Source of the DNA: UBA3478 sp036782715
GTDB taxonomy: Bacteria > Bacteroidota > Bacteroidia > Flavobacteriales > Flavobacteriaceae
Assembly (NCBI GenBank): GCA_036782715.1
Contig: DAIPYN010000005.1
Coordinates: 16,750-80,749 of the forward strand
Length of the DNA stretch: 64,000 nucleotides
Reading direction: 5' to 3'
Shown here: in pieces, positions 52,563 through 60,192 of the stretch
How positions within the stretch are numbered: the stretch's first letter is position 1
How the letters are laid out: every line of letters begins with the position of its first letter
Position numbers and translations under genes: made by a program
The notes under the pieces: generated by a model
What the model saw: only the letters and a program-made list of their open reading frames with translations
Told to the model about the DNA's origin: nothing
The model's database searches: none

Positions 52563-53897
52563 TTAAAGCGATTCATTTAAAAAGTTTGCTAAATCAGTAT
52601 GTGAGGTCACTACCGAAACAAGAGCAGACAAATACTCTTGTTGGGCAGCAAAAAGCTGTAATTGTGCTTCACGAAGCTCAAAACTACTAGCCATACCCTC
52701 TTTGAATTTGATTTCATTCTTGTCAGCAATGCGCTGAGCGAGATCTAAATTATCTTTAGTGGTGACTACCTGCTCACGTGCCAAGGTTAATGCACTGGTC
52801 AGGGTCTCGAACTGTAATGCTAACATTCGTTCGGTCTCTGTTTTCGTATTTTGAGCCTTTAAATCAGCAATCTTCGCTCTCTGAGTATTTGCCGATCGAA
52901 GGAGTGAACTGAAAAGTGGGATTTGCAGATTTAACCCCAAAATTGCAGTGTTGAAGTACTTTTTATCGGGATCTAAAAAATCAAAGGTGTCTCCGAATGA
53001 ATTAGCCCCTAGACTTAGACTGCTACTTAGCGTAGGTAAAGCTTTACTCTTAGCCAACTTTAATTCAAGAGAGCGCTGATCAGTTAGATTCTGAACCATC
53101 CGATAATCGACATTCTTGGTGAGGTCAAAATCGGTTGGGATTTCTTCTACCATTTCAATACCTACTAAACGCTCAAGTGTATCGAGTAAGTAAATAGGAT
53201 CATTAACCTCTCTACCCATCATCACATTCAACATTTGCTTGCTAATCTTAGCCAAGCGATAGGCATTACGTTCATTACTTTGTAGGGTTTTAAAAGTAAG
53301 TCGTAACTGATCGACAGTCTCTTCTTCACCTAAGCCATTTTTCAAAAGCGCCGTCGCTTCGAAAAGATTTCGCTCAATCTGCGCCACATTTTTTGAGAGT
53401 AATTCAGCACTTTGAGCCGCCATAAGCGCGTTAGCGTAGGCCGAAACTATTGACGCTCTAACCTCTAACGCCGTTTTGTCGTAGGCGTTTTGAGAATAAT
53501 CTAGAAAGGTTCTTGTCGCCTGTACTCCAACTACATAAGAACCATCAAAGATGAGCTGATTCCAAGTGACCGATGCATTTAAACTTTGAGGTTGCCCAAA
53601 AACCACCTCTGAAAATGTTCCAGGTTCTCCACCAAAAAATTCGGCAGGAATTTGTGCTACAGGCTGTTTTAACTGATTCTGGTAATTTACTGAACCCTGA
53701 ATCTGCGGAAGTCCAGAAGCAATCGTTGCCCATTTTTGAGCCAAAGCATCCTTTTTGTCAGCAGCGGCGTTTTTGATTGATGCATTTTCGATGAGTGCAT
53801 AATCTATTGCTTGCTCTAGGGTAAAGCTAGAGATCGACTCCTGACTAAAGGTCGATGCACTAACTAAAAAGACAAGTACTTGAAGGGTCTTTTTCAT
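52563..53897 (-). CDS. TolC-family outer membrane channel
   Basis: Outer-membrane exit duct of the efflux pump. The 444 residues have a signal peptide (KKTLQVLVFLVSASTFSQ) and two similar halves of long helices and strands, as in TolC/OprM, with LEQAIDYALIENASIKNA as the N-terminal repeat start. The start overlaps the tetR stop by ATGA, and the adaptor gene follows 9 bp later. Confidence 0.93.
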   Translation of the reverse strand: MKKTLQVLVFLVSASTFSQESISSFTLEQAIDYALIENASIKNAAADKKDALAQKWATIASGLPQIQGSVNYQNQLKQPVAQIPAEFFGGEPGTFSEVVFGQPQSLNASVTWNQLIFDGSYVVGVQATRTFLDYSQNAYDKTALEVRASIVSAYANALMAAQSAELLSKNVAQIERNLFEATALLKNGLGEEETVDQLRLTFKTLQSNERNAYRLAKISKQMLNVMMGREVNDPIYLLDTLERLVGIEMVEEIPTDFDLTKNVDYRMVQNLTDQRSLELKLAKSKALPTLSSSLSLGANSFGDTFDFLDPDKKYFNTAILGLNLQIPLFSSLLRSANTQRAKIADLKAQNTKTETERMLALQFETLTSALTLAREQVVTTKDNLDLAQRIADKNEIKFKEGMASSFELREAQLQLFAAQQEYLSALVSVVTSHTDLANFLNESL

Positions 53898-54499
53898 TCT
53901 TTATGGTTAATTAAATAGGTTTCGAGGTAAGCCGCTCCTTTTGCAGTGGCAATACCTCTGACGTGATAGATTATATGTTGAAAAATCAACTCTTGGGTAT
54001 TGAATAGTTTCTCTGGAAATTCTTGAGGGTCTCTAAGCGAGAAATAAGTAAAGAAGTAAAGTCTAAAAATCATTTCGGGATTCATATCGTCTCGATAAAC
54101 TCCTAGTTCAATTCCTCTGCGGATATTCGACATCAAAAAGTCTCTCATCATCATGAGCTGCTCATCTTTCAAACGTTTAAAAAGCGCAGGAAAATATTTC
54201 TGAAGCTGATATTGAGGAGAACTCTTTTCATTCTTCAAAAAGCGACGAACAATTTGACGTACCTCAAAAAGCTCATCGATCGGGTGCAGTTCCTTCGTCG
54301 CTAGCTGATCAATGCTAGCATTGATCGTACTGCAAAGATGAAGAGTTGAACACTCGACTAGATGTGACTTGTTTTCGAAAAAGGAATAGATCGTCTTCTT
54401 GGAGATCGCCAGCTCTTTGGCGAGATCATCCATCGTAACACTCTTGAAGCCTAAGTCCAAGAACATTTGAGTCGCTTTATGCAGAATTTCCTTTTTCAA
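53894..54499 (-). CDS. TetR-family regulator of the efflux operon
   Basis: A 201-residue repressor with the N-terminal helix-turn-helix (VTMDDLAKELAISKKTIYSFFENKS) and an effector-binding C-terminal domain. It is the first gene of the tolC-hlyD-RND operon and overlaps tolC by ATGA. The best start is TTG at 54499: it gives the standard KKEILHKATQMFLDLGFKS N-terminus, and no ATG exists upstream in frame. A promoter box and a perfect inverted repeat lie just upstream, so it probably represses its own operon. Confidence 0.88.
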   Translation of the reverse strand: MKKEILHKATQMFLDLGFKSVTMDDLAKELAISKKTIYSFFENKSHLVECSTLHLCSTINASIDQLATKELHPIDELFEVRQIVRRFLKNEKSSPQYQLQKYFPALFKRLKDEQLMMMRDFLMSNIRRGIELGVYRDDMNPEMIFRLYFFTYFSLRDPQEFPEKLFNTQELIFQHIIYHVRGIATAKGAAYLETYLINHKE

Positions 54500-54504
54500 G
54501 GTTG

Positions 54505-54512
54505 CAAAGATA
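54505..54512 (-). promoter_or_regulatory. Putative -7 promoter box for the tetR efflux operon
   Basis: Minus-strand TATCTTTG, ending 5 bases before the TTG start at 54499. The predicted transcript would start at or next to the start codon. The upstream operator overlaps the expected -33 region. Confidence 0.6.
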
Positions 54513-54519
54513 CGATACC

Positions 54520-54547
54520 GGAAACTTTTAAAACGAAAAAAGTTTCC
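54520..54547. promoter_or_regulatory. TetR operator candidate: 10-bp-arm inverted repeat
   Basis: GGAAACTTTT and AAAAGTTTCC form perfect 10-bp arms around an 8-base AT-rich spacer. It starts 7 bases upstream of the tetR -7 box, where a repressor would block RNA polymerase. It lies between tetR and the divergent polyprenyl synthase gene, so it could affect both. Confidence 0.75.
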
Positions 54548-54592
54548 AGAGTTAATAATTATTTAACGAAAAGACCACCGCCAATTTTCTCC

Positions 54593-54600
54593 TACTTTTG
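54593..54600 (+). promoter_or_regulatory. Putative -7 promoter box for the polyprenyl synthase
   Basis: TACTTTTG matches TAnnTTTG, 13 bases before the ATG at 54614. Confidence 0.55.
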
Positions 54601-54613
54601 TGAAAACTTGTCT

Positions 54614-55579
54614 ATGGAAGCCTTTATCCCGTATCAGAAAGCAATCGTTGCCTATTTAGAAGCATACTCGAGCGAAAAAGAACCTAGAAATTTATACGCT
54701 CCGATTGAATATATTTTGAACTTAGGAGGAAAAAGACTTCGACCTTCTTTAGTCCTTGCAGCAGCAGAATTATATGGAGTTCATCACGAAAAGGCATTGC
54801 CAGCAGCAGCAGCCATCGAAGTCTTTCACAATTTCACCCTAGTACATGACGATATTATGGATGAGGCTGCGCTTCGAAGAGGAAAACCAACCATTCACGA
54901 AAAATGGGACCTCAATACGGGTATTCTCTCAGGAGATGCAATGCTCATTGAAGCCTACCGATATTTTGAAAGCTATCCTCCTAGCCTAGCCCTCTCCCTT
55001 TTAAAACTGTTCAACAAGACGGCGCTCGAAGTTTGCGAAGGACAACAATACGACGTTGATTTCGAAACCCGAACAGATGTAACCGAATCAGAATATCTAC
55101 AAATGATTCAATATAAGACCGCTGTACTCGTAGGCTGTGCCTTACAAATGGGAGCACTAATCGGTGAGGCCTCTGAAAAGGAATCAAACCACCTTTATCA
55201 ATTCGGGCTACTATTGGGTACTGCCTTTCAAATACAAGATGACTATTTAGACGCCTTTGGGTCTCCAGAGAATTTTGGAAAGACGGTAGGTGGTGATATT
55301 ATTGAGAACAAAAAGACGCTACTCTACATCAAAGCTTTTGAACTCGCTAATGAGGAGCAAAAAAGTGCGCTTGAACTTGCCTATCAAGATCAAACCGCAA
55401 AAAAGGTCGAACGAGTTAAGGAATTGTTTGTAGCTACCGGAGCCGAGGCCTCTGTAAAACAAGCGGTACAAGCCTATACTGAGTTATCCTTAAAAGAACT
55501 TGAAAAGTTGAGTGTTGCCGATAACAAGAAGGAACTATTAACCCAATTTGCACATTCATTAATGATTAGAAACCTTTAA
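54614..55579 (+). CDS. Polyprenyl (geranylgeranyl-type) diphosphate synthase
   Basis: A chain-elongating trans-prenyltransferase of 321 residues. The first Asp-rich motif is VHDDIMDEA (DDxxD) and the second FQIQDDYLDAFG (DDxxD-like). The GGKRLRPSL block binds the isopentenyl substrate. Likely product is geranylgeranyl or a similar diphosphate, which would serve the lycopene cyclase at its 3' side and other carotenoid genes elsewhere. I chose the ATG at 54614. It overlaps the cyclase gene by 14 bases at the 3' end. Confidence 0.92.
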   Translation: MEAFIPYQKAIVAYLEAYSSEKEPRNLYAPIEYILNLGGKRLRPSLVLAAAELYGVHHEKALPAAAAIEVFHNFTLVHDDIMDEAALRRGKPTIHEKWDLNTGILSGDAMLIEAYRYFESYPPSLALSLLKLFNKTALEVCEGQQYDVDFETRTDVTESEYLQMIQYKTAVLVGCALQMGALIGEASEKESNHLYQFGLLLGTAFQIQDDYLDAFGSPENFGKTVGGDIIENKKTLLYIKAFELANEEQKSALELAYQDQTAKKVERVKELFVATGAEASVKQAVQAYTELSLKELEKLSVADNKKELLTQFAHSLMIRNL

Positions 55580-56714
55580 AAAGCCATCTGAAAAAGGCTT
55601 TGATAAAGGGGATAGGTCGATTGGCAGACATAATCGATAGCTCTTGTAAAAAACTGGTTTTTTCATCTAAGAACTGTAAAATTAACTGCGGTTGGCGCTT
55701 TTCAAAAAGACGCACAAAAAGTCTTGAACCCTCTCCATTTTTTCGATCCAATAGATCAAGTAGTAACAGGTCGTATAACCAGAAACGATCTTTAAACTTT
55801 AATTTCGGAAGTCTCTCAGAATCTTTTTCGATATGATCAGCAATTTGCTTTACCCTTTGCAAGCTTCGATTGAAAGCGAAACCTGTCGAAGGTTTGGCCC
55901 ATCCGCCATTCAGACCAATAGGTAATACTCGTGAAGATAAAGGTCGCCAAAGCGGATGTGAACTCATAGGAATACTCCCCTTCTCTCGAGAAATCACTTT
56001 GTAGTTTGAAATCTCTTTCAAAGCGAGATACTCGTGTATCGCTTCCTCATAATCAGAATCTTTTAAGGGTTGGTGCGAAAACAAAGTATATTCAAAAAGA
56101 GCACGAGTCGTTGAAGTGGGAAGTACGTACATGAATCGGGTATTTCCCTTCTGCTGAACGCTAAAATCCATAAAATCTGCTTTACTCGCATCGAACACCT
56201 CTTGATTTGTTTCGATTTCAAGACCGATGAAATGCTGTTGTAAAACGGGATATCTAGACTTTGCGAGCCGATCATAACTAAACCTAGAGTCAAAGCAAAT
56301 TTTAGCCGATTTAGATGCCCCTGAAGCCAAGTGGATATGAACTACATCCTTTTTACAATCAATACACTCGACCTCATCCTGAATAAAATCAATTTGCGGA
56401 TGATTCTGTAGAATGGGTCTGTAGTGATCGTGAAAGTCGGCACCTTCGATACGGTTATAGGTGTAAGGATGAATTGAGGCGTACTGTTTATCATCCTGAT
56501 CGCTAACAGCAATATGAGTGTACTTATGATTAACTAGAAAATCTAAGGAGTGACCAGATTCAGCCCAAAAGCACCAAGTACGCTCTCGGTAATCTCCACC
56601 CTCTCGATCAACAATAAGTAGTTTTTTAGTCGATAAACTAGATCGATTAACTAGCTCTACAGCTAGCAATGTACCTGCGGCACCTGCACCGATTATCGCA
56701 AAATCATAGCTCAT
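55566..56714 (-). CDS. crtY: Lycopene beta-cyclase (CrtY-type)
   Basis: Cyclises the ends of lycopene to give beta-carotene rings. The 382 residues have the dinucleotide-binding start AIIGAGAAGTLLAVEL, the conserved RERTWCFW, and GWAKPSTGFAFNRSLQRV near the C-terminal third, all typical of bacterial CrtY. It is convergent with the polyprenyl synthase, overlapping by 14 bases. No phytoene synthase or desaturase is in the window. Confidence 0.9.
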   Translation of the reverse strand: MSYDFAIIGAGAAGTLLAVELVNRSSLSTKKLLIVDREGGDYRERTWCFWAESGHSLDFLVNHKYTHIAVSDQDDKQYASIHPYTYNRIEGADFHDHYRPILQNHPQIDFIQDEVECIDCKKDVVHIHLASGASKSAKICFDSRFSYDRLAKSRYPVLQQHFIGLEIETNQEVFDASKADFMDFSVQQKGNTRFMYVLPTSTTRALFEYTLFSHQPLKDSDYEEAIHEYLALKEISNYKVISREKGSIPMSSHPLWRPLSSRVLPIGLNGGWAKPSTGFAFNRSLQRVKQIADHIEKDSERLPKLKFKDRFWLYDLLLLDLLDRKNGEGSRLFVRLFEKRQPQLILQFLDEKTSFLQELSIMSANRPIPFIKAFFRWLFKGF

Positions 56715-56751
56715 TTTAGTAAAGATAGTGTTTCAATTCATCGAAATCCAT

Positions 56752-56759
56752 TAGTTTTG
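56752..56759 (+). promoter_or_regulatory. Putative -7 promoter box for the ZIP transporter
   Basis: TAGTTTTG matches TAnnTTTG, 18 bases before the ATG at 56778. Confidence 0.5.
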
Positions 56760-56777
56760 CATACCAAAACAAATTTT

Positions 56778-57599
56778 ATGGAGGCGATTTTCTCTTATTT
56801 TGAGCAACTCAACCCAGTACGTGCAGCATTCTACGCTACTCTTTTTACATGGGGAGTGACTGCTGCCGGAGCAGCACTGGTTTTTCTATTTAAAACGATG
56901 AACCGAGCAGTACTCGATGGGTTTTTAGGATTCACAGGAGGAGTAATGGTAGCTGCTAGTTTTTGGAGTTTGCTAGCTCCAGGTATCGAAATGAGCGAAG
57001 GCGAAGGCTTTAATAAGGTAATTCCCGCAGCTGTTGGTTTTATATTAGGTGCTGCTTTCATCTTTGGTTTAGATAAGGTATTACCTCACATACATATCAA
57101 TTTTAAAGAAGATGAAAAGGAAGGAATTAAAACTCCCTGGAGAAGAACCACCCTTCTTACCCTTGCCATCACGCTTCACAACATTCCTGAAGGACTAGCG
57201 ATTGGGGTGTTATTTGGCGGAGTGGCCGCTGGTTTTGAGGGAGCTACCGTTGCAGGGGCAGTAACACTTGCTTTGGGTATTGGTCTTCAAAATTTCCCCG
57301 AAGGTTTTGCTGTTGCAATGCCACTGAGAAGACATGGATTAAGTCGATTTAAAAGCTTCTTGTACGGCCAATCTTCAGCCCTTGTAGAACCTATTGCCGC
57401 AGTGGTTGGGGCATGGGCAGTAATGACCTTTGAACCCATTCTTCCCTATGCTCTAGCATTCGCAGCTGGAGCGATGATCTTTGTTGTGGTAGAAGAGGTA
57501 ATCCCAGAAACCCAAAGAGACAAATACACCGATATTGCTTCGATGGGATTCATTATAGGATTCGTCATTATGATGACCCTTGACGTCGCTTTAGGGTAA
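56778..57599 (+). CDS. ZIP-family metal transporter (GufA-like)
   Basis: Brings zinc, or possibly iron or manganese, into the cytoplasm. The 273 residues have about eight hydrophobic segments. The metal-binding motifs HNIPEGLAIGV and NFPEGFAVAMP sit in the fourth and fifth helices, and EEVIPE follows in the C-terminal part. This is the GufA branch. I chose the ATG at 56778, which follows the promoter box. It is 52 bp from the S9 peptidase gene. Confidence 0.92.
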   Translation: MEAIFSYFEQLNPVRAAFYATLFTWGVTAAGAALVFLFKTMNRAVLDGFLGFTGGVMVAASFWSLLAPGIEMSEGEGFNKVIPAAVGFILGAAFIFGLDKVLPHIHINFKEDEKEGIKTPWRRTTLLTLAITLHNIPEGLAIGVLFGGVAAGFEGATVAGAVTLALGIGLQNFPEGFAVAMPLRRHGLSRFKSFLYGQSSALVEPIAAVVGAWAVMTFEPILPYALAFAAGAMIFVVVEEVIPETQRDKYTDIASMGFIIGFVIMMTLDVALG

Positions 57600-57651
57600 C
57601 TATTTTCTACTAGAAATTCAATAACTTGTAAGAAGCTTAAATACGCTTCAT

Positions 57652-59667
57652 ATGAGATCCTTATTATTCCTTGTTTTTTCAGTATTGGGCCTGTACGTCT
57701 CGGCACAAGAATCCTTCGAAATGATGGATATCTTTCAGTTACAATACGCCAATGACGTGCAAATTTCTCCCAATGGTAAACAAATTGTATATCGCAAAAT
57801 GGGATTTGATCTCATTGAAGACCGTGCTACAGGAAACCTATGGGTTTATGAAATTGAGACCGGCGCTCATTATAAATTAACCCCTTTCGATCAGTCTGAA
57901 TCAAGCCCGAGGTGGTCTCCGAGTGGAGATCGAATTGCCTTCACTGCAAGTGGTTCGAAAGGCTCTGAAATTTACATTTACTGGGTCGCTCAGCAAAGTC
58001 TAGCACGAATCACTCAACTCAGCCAAAGTCCTAGCAATCTATCCTGGTCCCCTAAAGGTGATGAAATTGCTTTTAGCAGTTTTGTTCCAGAGGCTCCACC
58101 TATCGTAGCAAAAATACCTGCCGCTCCCAAAGGGGCTAAATGGGCTGGCAAACCTCGAATTACCGATCGATTAAAGCACGAGGCAGACGGTCGAGGATAT
58201 ATGGCACCAGGATTTACTCATATTTTCAAGGTAAGTGCCTCAGGAGGAGCTGTACAACAGTTGACTAAAGGTCGATATAATCATAGAGGACCCATTAGTT
58301 GGTCTGCAGACGCAGAGTCCCTCTTTTTCTCTGGAAACCGCAGCGATGACTGGGAGTACGATTTTAGAAACTCTGAAATCTATACCGTTTCAAGTAGTGG
58401 TGGTAAGGTCACTGCAATAACCCACCGCGATGGTCCTGATCGTAATGCGATTGTTTCTCCCGACGGAAAAAAAATTGCTTATCTCGGATATACCGATAGA
58501 AGAGAGGCTTTTCAGAATACGCAATTACATATCATGAACCTGGATGGCTCTGATATTGAAGTAATCAGCAACGATCTCGACATCAATATTAGCGCAATTG
58601 CTTGGGACACAAAATCTCAAGGGATGTACATCAGTTATGACAATCATGGTAATGGAAAAATCGCCCACCTATCCTTAAGTAAAAAACTCACTCTCTTAGC
58701 CGAGAATCTCGGAGGTACCAGTCTTGGTCGTCCTTACGGCTCAGGAATGTTTAGCGTATCACAAAACGGCACCTTAGCTTATACGCATTCTACCCCAGAC
58801 CATCCGGCCGACATTGCTATTGTTTCAAAGGGTAAAACCAAACGACTTACCAACTTGAACAAAGCTCTATTCGAGCAAAAAACACTGGGGAAAGTTGAGG
58901 AGGTATGGTACCACTCATCGATAGACGACAGAAATATTCAAGGGTGGGTGGTGTATCCGCCGAACTATGACGCTGCAAAGAAATATCCGGTAATGGTTGA
59001 AAATCACGGCGGTCCAATTCTTAATTACGGAGATCGCTTTTCTATCGAAATGCAACTGTTTGCATCGGCAGGATACATTGTCTTCTATCCCAACCCTAGA
59101 GGAAGCACTAGCTACGGCGAAGAATTTGCTAATCTCTTACTGAACAACTACCCCGGTGAAGATTACAATGATGTGATGGACGGAGTTGACGCCCTAATCG
59201 AAAAGGGTATCGCTCACGAAGACGGGCTCTTTGTAACTGGCGGAAGCGCAGGTGGAATTATGTCTGCATGGATGATTGGTAAAAACAATCGATTCGAAGC
59301 AGCCGCTGTTGTCAAACCGGTAATGAACTGGATTTCAAAATTACTAGTAGCCGACAACTATTATGGCTATGCCAATACTAGATATCCCGGCCAAGTCTGG
59401 GAAAACCCCATGAATTACTGGAATTTTTCACCCATCTCACTCGTTGGCAATGTCGAAACCCCTACCCTAGTAATGGTAGGTATGGAAGATCTAAGAACGC
59501 CACCGAGCGAAGCAAAACAGCTTTATCACGCACTAAAACTTCGCAAAAAAGAAACGGTACTGGTTGAAATCCCTGAAGCGAGTCATGGCATAGCTAACCG
59601 TCCTTCTAATCTAATGACTAAAGTAGCGCATGTGGTAGCATGGTTTGATAGGTACAGAAATTGGTAA
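57652..59667 (+). CDS. S9-family prolyl oligopeptidase-like peptidase, exported
   Basis: A 671-residue secreted serine peptidase of the S9 (acylaminoacyl/dipeptidyl peptidase-like) family. A signal peptide (MRSLLFLVFSVLGLYVSAQ) leads into a beta-propeller of about 400 residues with repeated WSPKGD and SPDGKK blades. The alpha/beta-hydrolase domain has the triad S532 (GGSAGG), D613 (GMEDLRTPP) and H645 (EASHGI). It should hydrolyse short peptides in the periplasm. The DUF2141 gene follows 4 bp later. Confidence 0.93.
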   Translation: MRSLLFLVFSVLGLYVSAQESFEMMDIFQLQYANDVQISPNGKQIVYRKMGFDLIEDRATGNLWVYEIETGAHYKLTPFDQSESSPRWSPSGDRIAFTASGSKGSEIYIYWVAQQSLARITQLSQSPSNLSWSPKGDEIAFSSFVPEAPPIVAKIPAAPKGAKWAGKPRITDRLKHEADGRGYMAPGFTHIFKVSASGGAVQQLTKGRYNHRGPISWSADAESLFFSGNRSDDWEYDFRNSEIYTVSSSGGKVTAITHRDGPDRNAIVSPDGKKIAYLGYTDRREAFQNTQLHIMNLDGSDIEVISNDLDINISAIAWDTKSQGMYISYDNHGNGKIAHLSLSKKLTLLAENLGGTSLGRPYGSGMFSVSQNGTLAYTHSTPDHPADIAIVSKGKTKRLTNLNKALFEQKTLGKVEEVWYHSSIDDRNIQGWVVYPPNYDAAKKYPVMVENHGGPILNYGDRFSIEMQLFASAGYIVFYPNPRGSTSYGEEFANLLLNNYPGEDYNDVMDGVDALIEKGIAHEDGLFVTGGSAGGIMSAWMIGKNNRFEAAAVVKPVMNWISKLLVADNYYGYANTRYPGQVWENPMNYWNFSPISLVGNVETPTLVMVGMEDLRTPPSEAKQLYHALKLRKKETVLVEIPEASHGIANRPSNLMTKVAHVVAWFDRYRNW

Positions 59668-59671
59668 TCCT

Positions 59672-60082
59672 GTGAAATTCATCCTTCTATATCTTGCCTC
59701 TGTTTTAGCGGTTACTAATCATCCGGTAGAAATAGATGTTACCCTTCCTGAAAACGCGACAGGCAAACTTTACCTTGTGATCTATGATAACAAGGACGAC
59801 TTCTTAGGAGAAAAAGGTGAATTAAACGTTTATGATATCTCTGAACTTCAAAACAATCCAAAGATTAAATTAAACGCGGTTAAAGAAGGAACTTATGCGT
59901 TCGTTGCTTTTATCGACGAAAACAATAACGGTAAAATGGATAAAAATCGACTAGGTATTCCTAAAGAGCCCATTGGTTTCTCGGTATCAAAAATGGGACT
60001 CTTTGGGCCCCCATCTTTCAAAAAGGCCAGCTATCAGATACCGGGTACAAAAAGTGTTGAATTGGTTATTGAGCGTTTTTAG
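59672..60082 (+). CDS. DUF2141 family exported protein
   Basis: A 136-residue protein with a signal peptide (KFILLYLASVLAV) and a beta-sandwich mature part, including GTYAFVAFIDENNNGKMDKN, characteristic of DUF2141. The start is GTG at 59672, 4 bp after the peptidase stop; no better ATG exists. The 3' end overlaps the FeoB-associated gene by 4 bases. Function unknown. Confidence 0.8.
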   Translation: MKFILLYLASVLAVTNHPVEIDVTLPENATGKLYLVIYDNKDDFLGEKGELNVYDISELQNNPKIKLNAVKEGTYAFVAFIDENNNGKMDKNRLGIPKEPIGFSVSKMGLFGPPSFKKASYQIPGTKSVELVIERF

Positions 60083-60192
60083 TGACAATTACAATCATCT
60101 CCGCAGCCGCTGTTTTTTTTGGTAAAGCGTAACGCTAAATAAATAATCGCCGCCGCTAGTACTGCTAATACAATGTATTCTTGAACACCCAT
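60079..60192 (-). CDS. FeoB-associated Cys-rich membrane protein
   Basis: A 37-residue protein with one membrane helix (YIVLAVLAAAIIYLAL) and a cysteine tail, CGDDCNCH. Such short proteins often follow feoB and may help iron handling. The ATG at 60192 overlaps the feoB stop by one base (TAATG), so it is translated with feoB. It is easy to miss because of its size. The longer in-frame extension upstream is not supported. Confidence 0.82.
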   Translation of the reverse strand: MGVQEYIVLAVLAAAIIYLALRFTKKNSGCGDDCNCH

